The notes below the pieces were generated by a model. The model was not told the DNA's origin. It did no database searches and worked only from the letters and a program-made list of their open reading frames with translations. Position numbers and translations under genes: made by a program. 64,000 bases of DNA from Hallerella sp964397425 (lineage in GTDB: Bacteria > Fibrobacterota > Fibrobacteria > Fibrobacterales > Fibrobacteraceae), in assembly GCA_964397425.1 (NCBI GenBank), contig CAYNID010000006.1, positions 1 to 64,000 of the forward strand, in the 5' to 3' direction. Positions 44,139 to 52,456 of this stretch are shown in pieces; within the stretch, counting starts at the first letter, position 1; each line of letters begins with the position of its first letter.

Positions 44139-44999
44139 ATGTTTAAAAAGATTAGTGCTCTGTTCTTTGCCTTGGCTGTGGCCGGCTTTGCACAAGATGA
44201 TGTCAACCATTCCGGTCTTCAGGGCGATTCTGCTTCTGAATCCGGAGAGGTTTCCGATTTGAACAACGCTTCGGCGTTCGAAGAATCCGATTCCCGGGCG
44301 GCGGACCGCGCCAAGAGGCGTGAATTTGAAAAGGATCAACGCCTTGATGAATTCGCCAACAACCTCCGTCGCCGCGATTGGCTCAAAGACCGTTTGGTGT
44401 TTGAAATCGGTGTGGGTTCCCGTCAGCCGGTGATGGGCGAAACGGGACTCGGCATGGGCTTCGGGTTTGGTGCTGAATACATCACCCGTTGGCATTTGGC
44501 CCTGTTCGGTTCGTTCGGATTTATTCCCAGTGGTGATGACCCGGACTTTTCCAACTTCAAATTGGAAGGCGGCACGGGTTGGAAAGTCGGCTTGAACTAT
44601 TACCTCTTCCCGAAGAATCCGCTTCACTTGGGCTTCTCCGCCTCTTATGGTACGGTTTATTTTGATCACGCGGTTCTTGCCGATGAATCGAACGATTTTA
44701 CACGTGAACTGATTACGACCATGGGCTTCCAGTTCGACCTTCTGGTCACTTATTTGACAGACGAATGGTATTATCTCCAATTTGCAATTGGCATGTATTA
44801 CGCGCCGAATGCGTATGACGACTCCCATGAAAAGAATAAAAAAGGCGAAAGTGTTTCTCGCGTGATAGACGGAGACGGCATTTCAAAATTCGGACTTGTT
44901 TTCGGAATCACGATTGGCTTCGCGTTGCCGGAATTCTTCCCGGATGCAACAGAAATCCGCCGTCGTGAACGGGAAAAGAAATACGCCAACGAAGATTGA
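44139..44999 (+). CDS. Outer-membrane barrel-like protein of unknown function
   Basis: 286 residues from ATG 44139 (a GTG at 44136 is also in frame). Signal peptide (ends AGFAQ), an acidic low-complexity stretch (about 20-70), then glycine/aromatic strands suggestive of an 8-strand barrel (GLGMGFGFGAEYITRWHLAL, WKVGLNYYLFPKNPLHLGFS, LVFGITIGFALPEFF). No named family recognised. Confidence 0.7.
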   Translation: MFKKISALFFALAVAGFAQDDVNHSGLQGDSASESGEVSDLNNASAFEESDSRAADRAKRREFEKDQRLDEFANNLRRRDWLKDRLVFEIGVGSRQPVMGETGLGMGFGFGAEYITRWHLALFGSFGFIPSGDDPDFSNFKLEGGTGWKVGLNYYLFPKNPLHLGFSASYGTVYFDHAVLADESNDFTRELITTMGFQFDLLVTYLTDEWYYLQFAIGMYYAPNAYDDSHEKNKKGESVSRVIDGDGISKFGLVFGITIGFALPEFFPDATEIRRREREKKYANED

Positions 45000-45020
45000 T
45001 TCGGCAAAGAAAATTTTTAA

Positions 45021-45045
45021 GGCGGACGAAAGTCCGTCTTTTTTA
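45021..45045 (+). terminator. Terminator after the barrel protein gene
   Basis: Stem GGCGGAC / GTCCGTC with loop GAAA and six T. Confidence 0.85.
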
Positions 45046-45055
45046 TTGGAATCGC

Positions 45056-45084
45056 TTGAAGCTTTGGAAAAATAATTCTATATT
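45056..45084 (+). promoter_or_regulatory. Promoter of tRNA-Arg
   Basis: TTGAAG (45056-45061) and TATATT (45079-45084) are 17 bases apart; start expected near 45091, 11 bases before the mature tRNA. Confidence 0.7.
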
Positions 45085-45101
45085 CGGAGTGCTCTAAAAT
45101 T

Positions 45102-45175
45102 GTCCGCGTAGCTCAATTGGATAGAGTGTCAGTTTCCGAAACTGAAGGTCACGAGTTCGACTCTCGTCGTGGGCA
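45102..45175 (+). tRNA. tRNA-Arg (anticodon CCG)
   Basis: 74 nt cloverleaf: acceptor GTCCGCG/CGTGGGC, D arm with AGCTCAATTGGATAGAG, anticodon stem TCAGT/ACTGA around TTCCGAA (anticodon CCG, codon CGG), T arm CACGAGTTCGACTCTCGT-like. No encoded CCA. Confidence 0.95.
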
Positions 45176-45180
45176 CTGCA

Positions 45181-45215
45181 AACGCACCGGGATTTCCCGG
45201 TGCGTTTCTGTTTCA
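45181..45215 (+). terminator. Terminator after tRNA-Arg
   Basis: Perfect 11-bp stem AACGCACCGGG / CCCGGTGCGTT with loop ATTT, followed by TCTGTTTC. Confidence 0.75.
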
Positions 45216-45224
45216 TTCATGAAA

Positions 45225-46550
45225 TCAGGCGGGGCCGAGGATTTTTCCTGTCAGTTCGTGGGGCTCCGCATCGAGAATTTGTACGCGGTAAAATTCACCG
45301 GGAGTCGCATCGCCTTCAATGATTTTTACGATGTCATCGGAGTCTAGGGAATTGCCTTCGGTGCGTCCGATAAAGTGATAATCGCTTTCTTCGGCGACTT
45401 CATCGATAAGGACTTTGACTTCTTTCCCGATGAGCGCTTCGTTTGCTTCACAGGAAATTTCTTCTTGCAAATCGTTGATGGCGTCTAGCCGGGCGCGTGC
45501 CAATTCTTCGGGGACAGGAGGTTCTTTGAGCTTTAACGCCGGAGTGCCTTCTTCGGGACTGAACACGAAACCGCCCAAATGTTCAAATCGGACATCTTGA
45601 ATCAGGCGCATCAACGCTTCGAAGTCTTCTTGAGTCTCTCCGGGAAAACCGACGAGGACCGTAGTCCGGAGGGTGACTCCCGGAATCTTTTGCCGGATGT
45701 CGTTCAGCATCTTGCGCAGAGAGCTTTCGTCGTAGTGGCGGCGCATCCGCTTGAGAATGCTGGAACTCGCGTGTTGAATCGGCATATCGACGTATTTGCA
45801 AAGGCGCGGCTCTTTTGCCATCAGCTCCAAGAGTTCGTCGTTGATAAATTCCGGATACCAATAAAGGGTTCGAATCCAAGGAATACGCGTTTCGTTTAAA
45901 ATGGCTTTGAGCAGTTCCGCTAGGGATGGTCCGTCTTTTTTGCCCCGGTCATGCCCGTAGAACGTAGTATCTTGAGCGATGAGGGTTAATTCCTGAACGC
46001 CTTGCTCTTCTAACTGTTTGGCCTCTTTGACGATGCTTTCGATGGAAAAGGAGACTTGTTTTCCCCGGATGTTCGGGATGGCGCAAAAGGCGCACCGGCG
46101 GTCACAGCCTTCGGCGATTTTCAAGTAAGCGTGGTGGGGAACTCCGCCCAAGTTCAGCCGCCGTAAATTTTCGGTGCCGCTGGATTTTTCTCCTAATCCC
46201 AAAATTTTTAAAAGTTTTCCGGGTTCATAAGTGCCTAGCCAAAAATCGACTTCGGGAATTTCGCTGGGCAGTTCTTGGATGTAACGTCCGGAAAGACAGC
46301 CGGTCACGATCAGTTTTTGCGCATCGGTCTTTGCTTTGGCAAAAGAGAGAATCGTGTTGATGGATTCTTCTTTGGCGGCCTCGATGAAACCGCACGTGTT
46401 GATGAGGATGTAATCGGCTTTTTCGATGGACTCTTCGGAGACGAATCCGACGGACAGGAGCTCGGCCAACAGATGTTCGGCGTCAACCTGGTTCTTGGCG
46501 CAGCCTAATTGGACTGTAAAAACGCGTGGATGTTTCAAAATGATTCCCAA
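45225..46550 (-). CDS. rimO: Ribosomal protein S12 methylthiotransferase RimO
   Basis: 441 residues. UPF0004 domain with TVQLGCAKNQVDAEHL, radical SAM motif CDRRCAFCAIPNIRGK (C-x3-C-x2-C) and C-terminal TRAM domain (about 375-440). The CAIPNIRGKQVS form separates RimO from MiaB. Adds a methylthio group to the conserved Asp of uS12. The start is uncertain: TTG at 46550 (overlapping the upstream gene by 16 bases) or TTG at 46538; no ATG is available. Confidence 0.94.
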   Translation of the reverse strand: MGIILKHPRVFTVQLGCAKNQVDAEHLLAELLSVGFVSEESIEKADYILINTCGFIEAAKEESINTILSFAKAKTDAQKLIVTGCLSGRYIQELPSEIPEVDFWLGTYEPGKLLKILGLGEKSSGTENLRRLNLGGVPHHAYLKIAEGCDRRCAFCAIPNIRGKQVSFSIESIVKEAKQLEEQGVQELTLIAQDTTFYGHDRGKKDGPSLAELLKAILNETRIPWIRTLYWYPEFINDELLELMAKEPRLCKYVDMPIQHASSSILKRMRRHYDESSLRKMLNDIRQKIPGVTLRTTVLVGFPGETQEDFEALMRLIQDVRFEHLGGFVFSPEEGTPALKLKEPPVPEELARARLDAINDLQEEISCEANEALIGKEVKVLIDEVAEESDYHFIGRTEGNSLDSDDIVKIIEGDATPGEFYRVQILDAEPHELTGKILGPA

Positions 46551-47359
46551 TCGTCGTAAACGTCTTCTGCGGCGGGAGCTTCTGCTGCAGGTTGGGCACT
46601 TTCTGTTGCGGCGGGAACTTCTGCGTTGGCTGTATCCGTCGGGGAATTTTCTGCTGCAGGAAGCGGCTCTTCAACAGGCGTTGCCGATTCTTGGACGGGA
46701 GCGGGTTCCTCGCTGGGGGAGACGGGTTCCTGCTCTTGAACGGGAGCCTCTTCGACTTCTGGAGTGGAGCTTGTGTAAGAGCCGGAATTGTTGTAAGAAT
46801 CAGAATTGCTGTAAGAGTCGGCGTTTTCTCCGGATTCCGGGCTGCCAATTTGATCGTTTGCCTTGTTGTCAATCCACCAGGCGAATCCGAGGGGTTCTAG
46901 CGAAGCCTTGCCGAATGCGCGGGCGTCATCGGTCTTTTTGAAGTAACCAACGCGGACGCGGTAGTAAGTGCCTTCCAATTCTCCGGGATTTTCGACTTGC
47001 GCCAGATATCCGCGGATGCCTTTTTCTTCCAATTTTTTCAGCACGGCCTGGGCGTTTCGCTTGGATGGCTGGATGCTGACTTGAATGGTGATGGAACCTT
47101 CTGACCCGGGCGGAACGATTTCTGTGCCGGCAATGGAAAATGTGCCGGAAGAGGTTTCAGAGTCCGAAGACAGGGATTGGATGGATTGAAGCTCCGGCAT
47201 GGAGTCGCCTTGCCCATTTGATTCAGAGGTCTTGACGGGCGCTTCGGCTTTTTTGGCGGGCGCAATTTCTGGGACGACTTCGTCGTCGCTGTTGCAGCCG
47301 CAAAACGCCGAGATGAAAATCGCGGAACAGGCGGCGATGAAAATTTTGTTTGAGGACAC
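46535..47359 (-). CDS. SPOR-domain lipoprotein
   Basis: 274 residues, GTG start after AAGGAGA. A lipoprotein signal ends FISAFCGC (lipid Cys probably 22). A SPOR-like domain spans about 88-160 (ITIQVSIQPSKRNAQAVLKK, YYRVRVGYFKKTDDARAFG) and would bind denuded peptidoglycan glycans; the rest is a Pro/Glu/Ala/Ser-rich tail. Likely a cell-envelope or septal protein. Located upstream of rimO in the same direction with a regulated-looking promoter. Confidence 0.82.
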   Translation of the reverse strand: MSSNKIFIAACSAIFISAFCGCNSDDEVVPEIAPAKKAEAPVKTSESNGQGDSMPELQSIQSLSSDSETSSGTFSIAGTEIVPPGSEGSITIQVSIQPSKRNAQAVLKKLEEKGIRGYLAQVENPGELEGTYYRVRVGYFKKTDDARAFGKASLEPLGFAWWIDNKANDQIGSPESGENADSYSNSDSYNNSGSYTSSTPEVEEAPVQEQEPVSPSEEPAPVQESATPVEEPLPAAENSPTDTANAEVPAATESAQPAAEAPAAEDVYDDWESF

Positions 47360-47385
47360 CTTTCGTTCTCCTTGTCAATAGCTCC

Positions 47386-47427
47386 AAAGACTTTTCAAAA
47401 TATAGATAAGTCTTTTTCCCCGTGCAA
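47386..47427 (-). promoter_or_regulatory. Promoter of the SPOR lipoprotein gene with flanking inverted repeat
   Basis: On the minus strand TTGCAC (47422-47427) and TATATT (47399-47404) are 17 bases apart. A perfect 8-bp inverted repeat, AAAGACTT (47386-47393) and AAGTCTTT (47408-47415), brackets the -10 box and could be an operator. Confidence 0.6.
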
Positions 47428-47475
47428 GTTGTGGCGCTTTCAAAACGGGATTCTTTGCGCTGAAAACGGCATCCC

Positions 47476-47504
47476 TTGACGGATTGAGTTCTTTTTGGTA
47501 TATT
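47476..47504 (+). promoter_or_regulatory. Promoter of rpsU
   Basis: TTGACG (47476-47481) and TATATT (47499-47504) separated by 17 bases; the leader to the ATG at 47543 is about 30 bases and includes GAGGAA. Confidence 0.75.
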
Positions 47505-47542
47505 TGTGCCGCATTTCAAAATTTTTCAACCCGAGGAATCGA

Positions 47543-47752
47543 ATGATCGGTGTCGTAGTTAAAGCCAATGAGCCTTTTGAACGCGCTCTCAAGCGTTTCA
47601 CCAAGTCTTGCGAAAAGAATGGAATCATTTCCGATGTGAAAAAACATCAGCGTTATGAAAAGCCGTCTGAAGAACGGAAACGCATTGAAACCGCTGCCCG
47701 TCGCAAGCGCCTGAAAGAACTCGCCGAAGCGAATCGCAAGCGTCTTTATTGA
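47543..47752 (+). CDS. rpsU: 30S ribosomal protein bS21
   Basis: 69 residues from the ATG at 47543: VVVKANEPFERALKRFTKSC, KKHQRYEKPSEERKR, and the basic tail of S21. Longer than Bacteroidota S21 by a few residues. Followed by yqeY, a frequent genomic neighbour. Confidence 0.96.
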   Translation: MIGVVVKANEPFERALKRFTKSCEKNGIISDVKKHQRYEKPSEERKRIETAARRKRLKELAEANRKRLY

Positions 47753-47772
47753 TTTTGGCTTTTTGAAATGCC

Positions 47773-47798
47773 AAGGGAAAGTGTAAACTTTCCCTTTT
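47773..47798 (+). terminator. Terminator between rpsU and yqeY
   Basis: Perfect 10-bp stem AAGGGAAAGT / ACTTTCCCTT with loop GTAA; only a short T run follows. Confidence 0.6.
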
Positions 47799-47845
47799 GG
47801 TGTTTGTTGTTTTAAAATAATCCCCGCTGGGGAAAGGAAGTTATC

Positions 47846-48316
47846 ATGGCAGATTCTTTGGTCAAGGCGGAAAGCCCTCTTCTCAATGCCATTCTGGCAG
47901 ACATCAAAGCGGCGATGAAAGCGCGTGATGCGGCGACTCTTGAAGTGCTCCGCATGTTGCATTCCGACATTAAAAACGTCGCCATCAATGCGCAAAAGGA
48001 TATTACGGACGAAACGGTTTTGGATGTTTTGGCCAAAAGCATCAAACAGCGTACGGAATCTGTGGAAATGCTCCGCCAGGGTGGGCGTGAAGAAAATGCC
48101 CAGGAAGAAGAAAAGGCGCTTTCCCTTTACAAAAAATATTTGCCGCAACCGTTGACGGAAGATGAAGTCGTCGCGCTGATTGCCGAAATCAAAGCTCAGG
48201 TCGGAGCCGCGGGCCCCAAGGACATGGGGAAAGTGATGAAGGAACTTTCGCCGAAAACGAAAGGCCGCTTTGATGGGCGCCGCTTAAGTGAACTGGTCAA
48301 AGCCGCTTTGAATTGA
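47846..48316 (+). CDS. yqeY: GatB/YqeY domain protein
   Basis: 156 residues. YqeY family: ILADIKAAMKARDAATLEVL, SIKQRTESVEMLRQGGREE, YLPQPLTEDEVVALI, and the tRNA-binding-like C terminus KDMGKVMKELSPKTKGRFDG. Related to the tail domain of the GatB amidotransferase subunit; its own function is unsettled. AAAGGAAG precedes the ATG. Confidence 0.93.
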   Translation: MADSLVKAESPLLNAILADIKAAMKARDAATLEVLRMLHSDIKNVAINAQKDITDETVLDVLAKSIKQRTESVEMLRQGGREENAQEEEKALSLYKKYLPQPLTEDEVVALIAEIKAQVGAAGPKDMGKVMKELSPKTKGRFDGRRLSELVKAALN

Positions 48317-48399
48317 TTCTCTGAAATGGGGCGCCAAACGGATTTGGGCAGATAGAAAAAGCGCCTCCATTCCGATGCTTTTGAAGGGAAGATTCAAAC

Positions 48400-48430
48400 A
48401 AAAAATCTCGCCGAGTCGGCGAGATTTTTT
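48400..48430. terminator. Bidirectional terminator between yqeY and rpiA
   Basis: AAAAAATCTCGCCG and CGGCGAGATTTTTT around loop AGT form a stem with A/T tracts on both sides, serving both convergent genes. Confidence 0.88.
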
Positions 48431-48435
48431 TGAAA

Positions 48436-49122
48436 TTAAAATTCTTCAAGGCCTTGGGGAGTCGCCAAAATGACGCTGTTCGCCATGCCGATGAACAGTC
48501 CGTGTCCCAAAAGTCCGGGAATTCTGTCCAATTCGAAGTTCAATTTTTCGGGATCGGCAATCGGGCCAAATTTGGCATCGGCGATTAAATTTCCAGAATC
48601 GCTGATGACGGGGCCGTCTTTTCCGGGGGCGCCCATCCGGACGGACAATGTCGCTCCGAGATTTGAAACTTTCCGCGTTACCGATGCGATGGCGCTTGGA
48701 AGAATTTCAAGAGGAACGGCGAATTTTTCACCGAGGGTGTTGACTTTTTTTCCAGAATCCGCGATGATGATGTAATTGTCCGCCATGGATGCGACGATTT
48801 TTTCTAAAAGATGGGCTGCGCCGCGGCCTTTGATGAGATTCTTGTCCGGATCGATTTCGTCGGCTCCGTCGATGGCGATGTCCAGGTGGTCCGCTTCGCT
48901 TAAATCAACCAGCGGAATGTGGAGATGGCGGCACTGGAGCGTTGTACTCCAGCTCGTGCTGACGGCGGTGATGCGGAGGTTCTCTTCCCGGATGCGTTCT
49001 CCCAGGCGTTCCACCATGTAAGCGGCGGTGCTGCCGGTTCCTAATCCAACGGTCATGCCGGATTCAATCCGGTTTGCGGCGCGGATGCCTGCTGCTTTTT
49101 TGAGCGCGTTCAAGTCTGTCAT
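48436..49122 (-). CDS. rpiA: Ribose-5-phosphate isomerase A
   Basis: 228 residues. Family motifs: MTVGLGTGSTAAYMVERLG, DGADEIDPDKNLIKGRGAAH (catalytic Asp/Glu region) and the KVNTLGEKFAVPLE stretch. Interconverts ribose-5-phosphate and ribulose-5-phosphate. AGGAGAAACC precedes the ATG; it lies 14 bases after the slyD-like gene. Confidence 0.97.
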   Translation of the reverse strand: MTDLNALKKAAGIRAANRIESGMTVGLGTGSTAAYMVERLGERIREENLRITAVSTSWSTTLQCRHLHIPLVDLSEADHLDIAIDGADEIDPDKNLIKGRGAAHLLEKIVASMADNYIIIADSGKKVNTLGEKFAVPLEILPSAIASVTRKVSNLGATLSVRMGAPGKDGPVISDSGNLIADAKFGPIADPEKLNFELDRIPGLLGHGLFIGMANSVILATPQGLEEF

Positions 49123-49136
49123 GGTTTCTCCTGGGG

Positions 49137-49706
49137 TTAAAACGGCAAATCGTCGTCGAAATCGTCTTCTTCGTATTCGTCAGGAACACCGGTTTCCAGT
49201 TCGGTTGCCGAAGCGTCGGAAATGTCGACGATGTTGATGTCAAAAGTCAAATCTTTGCCTGCGAAGGGATGATTCCCATCCAGGACAACGAAATCTTTCT
49301 GGATCTCGCGGATGATGTAAACCGGCGGATCGTCTTCTTCGTCGTCAGCGGCGTAAATGTCGTGCGGGTCTTCGGGAATGGAAATTTCGGTATCCGGCGT
49401 TTTTTGAACCCATTCCAGTTCCATGCCCAGCCACAGTTCGCCGATTTCGTACAATTCCTGTTTGGGAACTTTGACAATCAAATCGCTGCGGTAAGGGCCG
49501 TATCCTTTGTTGTAAGGGATGTTTGCCACAATGTGATCACCGATGTGATGGCCTTCCAAAGCTTCTTCTAAGCCTTCAATGACGCTGTCGCATCCCTGCA
49601 TGTAGACAAAAGGGTGTACATGCGGAACTTCTTCGATGATTTTGCCGTTTTCGTCTTTTAAGGAATAGCTTATGCTAACTTTCTTGTTTTTCTCGACCGT
49701 TTCCAT
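49137..49706 (-). CDS. slyD: FKBP-type peptidyl-prolyl isomerase, SlyD type
   Basis: 189 residues: FKBP half (VSISYSLKDENGKIIEEVPH, FVYMQGCDSVIEGLEEALEG) with an insert-in-flap region (about 70-130), then GNHPFAGKDLTFDINIVDIS. The tail is acidic (DEYEEDDFDDDLPF) rather than the His-rich metal-binding tail of E. coli SlyD, and the insert carries extra acidic residues (YAADDEEDDPPV). Cytosolic folding helper. Confidence 0.9.
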   Translation of the reverse strand: METVEKNKKVSISYSLKDENGKIIEEVPHVHPFVYMQGCDSVIEGLEEALEGHHIGDHIVANIPYNKGYGPYRSDLIVKVPKQELYEIGELWLGMELEWVQKTPDTEISIPEDPHDIYAADDEEDDPPVYIIREIQKDFVVLDGNHPFAGKDLTFDINIVDISDASATELETGVPDEYEEDDFDDDLPF

Positions 49707-49727
49707 TAACCGTAAATATAGAAAAGC

Positions 49728-49733
49728 TATATT
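49728..49733 (+). promoter_or_regulatory. -10 box abutting the phosphoesterase start
   Basis: TATATT, seven bases before the ATG at 49741, so a leaderless transcript is predicted. The region lies between divergent genes. Confidence 0.45.
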
Positions 49734-49740
49734 GAATGGT

Positions 49741-50469
49741 ATGTTGTATGGAATTTATTCGGACATTCACGCAAATCTACCGGCTTTGGAAGTCGTATTG
49801 GAATCAATGACGGCTCAGGGGGTGGAACGCCGCGTCTGTCTTGGCGATATCGTGGGATATGGAGCCAGTCCGAATGAATGCGTCTCCATTGTGAAAGAAA
49901 ATGCCGATGTTTGCATTTTGGGAAATCACGACAGTGTCGCCATCAAATGGGATTCGGACGTGGGATTCAACCCTTATGCGAAAAAGGCTATTGAATGGAC
50001 GCAAAGCGCGTTGACGGAAGAATCGAAGCAATATTTGAAGTCGCTGCCTTACATGTTGGAAGAAAACGACATTTGCTTTGTCCACGCATCTCCGATGTCT
50101 CCGGCGGATTGGATTTATGTCACCGATTTAGAAGACGCCTTGGACGCTTATGATCATTTTTCGGAAAGGCATTGCTTTTTCGGCCACACGCACAGTCCGG
50201 TAATCGTCGCCATGCGCGATGGAGAAATTCCGAAGGTCATTGAAACGGGAAGTTATGCGTTAGAAAACGGAGAACGCTTGTTGATGAATGTCGGCAGCGT
50301 GGGACAGCCGCGGGACCGTGATCCGAGGGCTTGTTACTGTCTTTACGATACGGAAAATCGGACGGTAAAACTGGTGCGTCTGGAATACGATATCGCCCGG
50401 ACGCAGAAAGCGATGCGCGACGTAGGACTTCCGGACTTTTTAGTGGAACGGTTGGAATTGGGACGATGA
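49741..50469 (+). CDS. Metallophosphoesterase (YfcE/MJ0936-like)
   Basis: 242 residues from the ATG at 49741 (an in-frame start at 49672 lies inside the divergent slyD gene). Calcineurin-like motifs: GIYSDIHANLPAL, CLGDIVGYGASP, ILGNHD, VHASP and FFGHTHSPVI. Small cytosolic phosphodiesterase/phosphatase; substrate unknown. Its stop overlaps the rlmH start (ATGA). Confidence 0.92.
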   Translation: MLYGIYSDIHANLPALEVVLESMTAQGVERRVCLGDIVGYGASPNECVSIVKENADVCILGNHDSVAIKWDSDVGFNPYAKKAIEWTQSALTEESKQYLKSLPYMLEENDICFVHASPMSPADWIYVTDLEDALDAYDHFSERHCFFGHTHSPVIVAMRDGEIPKVIETGSYALENGERLLMNVGSVGQPRDRDPRACYCLYDTENRTVKLVRLEYDIARTQKAMRDVGLPDFLVERLELGR

Positions 50470-50927
50470 AGCTCGTCGTTGCCGTTTTTGGAAAACCGGG
50501 GTCGCCTTTTGTCAAAGAGGAAGTGGAAAAATACACGAAGCGTTTGCGTTCGTCCAGTGTGCAAATCGAAGTTGTGGAACTGCGGGAAAGCAAACGCGAA
50601 GACCGCGTGAAGGGGCTTGCCGAAGAAGCTGCGGAGTTTTCAAAACGTTTCCCGCGTGAAAAATTCAAATGGATTGCGCTTGCCGAAGAAGGCAAGCTTT
50701 TGAATACGGTGCAGCTTTCAAGTTGGATTCGTCCGCAACTGGCGTCGAATTGCGTATTTCTCATCGGATCGGCTTATGGAATTTCGGAAGAAATCAAAAG
50801 ACAGTCTTCGCTGCTGCTTTCGCTTTCGCCCCTGACATTTACGCATGATCACGCGCGGGTGATTTTAGTGGAACAGCTTTACCGCTCTTTGATGGTTATC
50901 GCCGGGCATCCCTATCATCATGTTTGA
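50466..50927 (+). CDS. rlmH: 23S rRNA (pseudouridine1915-N3)-methyltransferase RlmH
   Basis: 153 residues from the ATG overlapping the upstream stop. SPOUT methyltransferase: FLIGSAYGISEEI forms the SAM-binding knot, and FTHDHARVILVEQLYRSLMV with GHPYHH at the end is the family signature. Methylates pseudouridine 1915 of 23S rRNA. Confidence 0.96.
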   Translation: MKLVVAVFGKPGSPFVKEEVEKYTKRLRSSSVQIEVVELRESKREDRVKGLAEEAAEFSKRFPREKFKWIALAEEGKLLNTVQLSSWIRPQLASNCVFLIGSAYGISEEIKRQSSLLLSLSPLTFTHDHARVILVEQLYRSLMVIAGHPYHHV

Positions 50928-50944
50928 ATTTTTGAGGATTGCAA

Positions 50945-52456
50945 ATGAATCGTGAAAATATCCAAAAAGATTTGAAGGTTCTCCGCGAAACGTTGAAAGA
51001 AAGAGAGACTTATTTGCACGCTTGTCGCGTCATTGAATTTGACAAACAAACGGTTTGCCCGCCGAAGGCTTTGCAACGTCAGGGCGAAGCTGCGGCGTTC
51101 CTTTCGAATCGGGCGTTCCGGATTTCGAAGTCGGCCAAATTCATTTCGGCGTTGGAACGCCTTTTTAGCAAGCGCAGCCGTTTGGATGAATGGGACAAAG
51201 TCCTGGTGGAAAATTTATACAGGGAACATCTCCGCACAAAAAACGTGACTCCTAAAATGGATAAAGAGTTCTCGTTGGTTTTCAACCGGGCCTTTGTGGA
51301 TTGGCTTTCGGCAAAGGAACGTTCGGATTATTCTCTGTTTGCACCCTCCCTTTCGGAAGTTCGCCGGGTTTCTTTAAAGCAAATTGAATTGATGGAGAAC
51401 AAGTCGAAAGTTCCCTACGACAATTTGTTGGATGTTTACGAACGCGGCATGACGACGAAGGATTTGAATCGCATTTTTGAATCCTGCAAGGAATGCCTTG
51501 TTCCAATGCTCCGGAAAATTTTAAAAAGCAAAAAGAAAATTCGGACGGATTTTTTGTCTAGGCCCGTGACAGATGAATCGCAGCGGAAAATGGCGGATTA
51601 CCTTTTGAATTTGATAGGCTTTGATTTTAGCCGGGGAACATTTTCGACAAGCGAGCATCCGTTTACCGAAGGCCTTGCCGAAAACGATGTCCGCGTGACG
51701 ACGCATTATGACAGAAATCAGTTCACGTCCAACCTGTATTCGATTATTCATGAAGGCGGACACGCTCTGTTTGAACAGAATCAGCCGGCGGAAAATTTTG
51801 AACATTTCGTTCAATATGGCAAAACGTTGGGGCAACATGAATCGGTTTCGCGATTTTATGAAAATCGCATAGGGCGTTCCCGGGCGTTCATCCATTTGAT
51901 TTTCAAAAAGGCCAAGGAAATTTTTCCGACGGTCTTTGTCGATGTGACAGAAAAACAGCTTTACGAAGCGGTGAATTTGGTGACTCCGAGCTTTGTGCGT
52001 ACGGAAGCGGATGAATTCACTTATACGTTCCACATCATCATCCGTTTTGAAATGGAGCAATTGATATTGAATGAAAAAGTGGACGTAGCGGACCTTCCCC
52101 AAATTTGGAATGACAAGTACGAAGAATATCTGGGCATTCGACCGTCGAAAGACAGCGAAGGAATTTTGCAAGACGTTCACTGGACCTCCGGATTCGGATA
52201 TTTTCCGACTTACGCACTGGGAAATTTTTACAACGCCATGTATTATAACCGGATGCAAGAAGATTTGGATATCGACGAAGCCGTCTCCAGCGGAAAAATT
52301 TTCCGAATCAACGATTGGATGAAAGAGCATGTCTGGAAATTTGCGGACAGGCTCGATGCCAAAACTTGGATTCGCAAAATTACGGGCCGCGAATTTACCG
52401 AAAGGGATTTTTTGGATTATCTCGAACGGAAGTATGGCAATTTGTATGGAGTGTGA
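50945..52456 (+). CDS. M32 family carboxypeptidase (Taq type)
   Basis: 503 residues from the ATG at 50945. Zinc metallopeptidase with HEGGH (269-273) in SIIHEGGHALFEQNQPAE, the downstream HESVSRFYENRIGRS block supplying the third ligand Glu, and TPSFVRTEADEFTYTFHIII typical of M32. Broad-specificity C-terminal exopeptidase, cytosolic. The following gene overlaps its end. Confidence 0.95.
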   Translation: MNRENIQKDLKVLRETLKERETYLHACRVIEFDKQTVCPPKALQRQGEAAAFLSNRAFRISKSAKFISALERLFSKRSRLDEWDKVLVENLYREHLRTKNVTPKMDKEFSLVFNRAFVDWLSAKERSDYSLFAPSLSEVRRVSLKQIELMENKSKVPYDNLLDVYERGMTTKDLNRIFESCKECLVPMLRKILKSKKKIRTDFLSRPVTDESQRKMADYLLNLIGFDFSRGTFSTSEHPFTEGLAENDVRVTTHYDRNQFTSNLYSIIHEGGHALFEQNQPAENFEHFVQYGKTLGQHESVSRFYENRIGRSRAFIHLIFKKAKEIFPTVFVDVTEKQLYEAVNLVTPSFVRTEADEFTYTFHIIIRFEMEQLILNEKVDVADLPQIWNDKYEEYLGIRPSKDSEGILQDVHWTSGFGYFPTYALGNFYNAMYYNRMQEDLDIDEAVSSGKIFRINDWMKEHVWKFADRLDAKTWIRKITGREFTERDFLDYLERKYGNLYGV

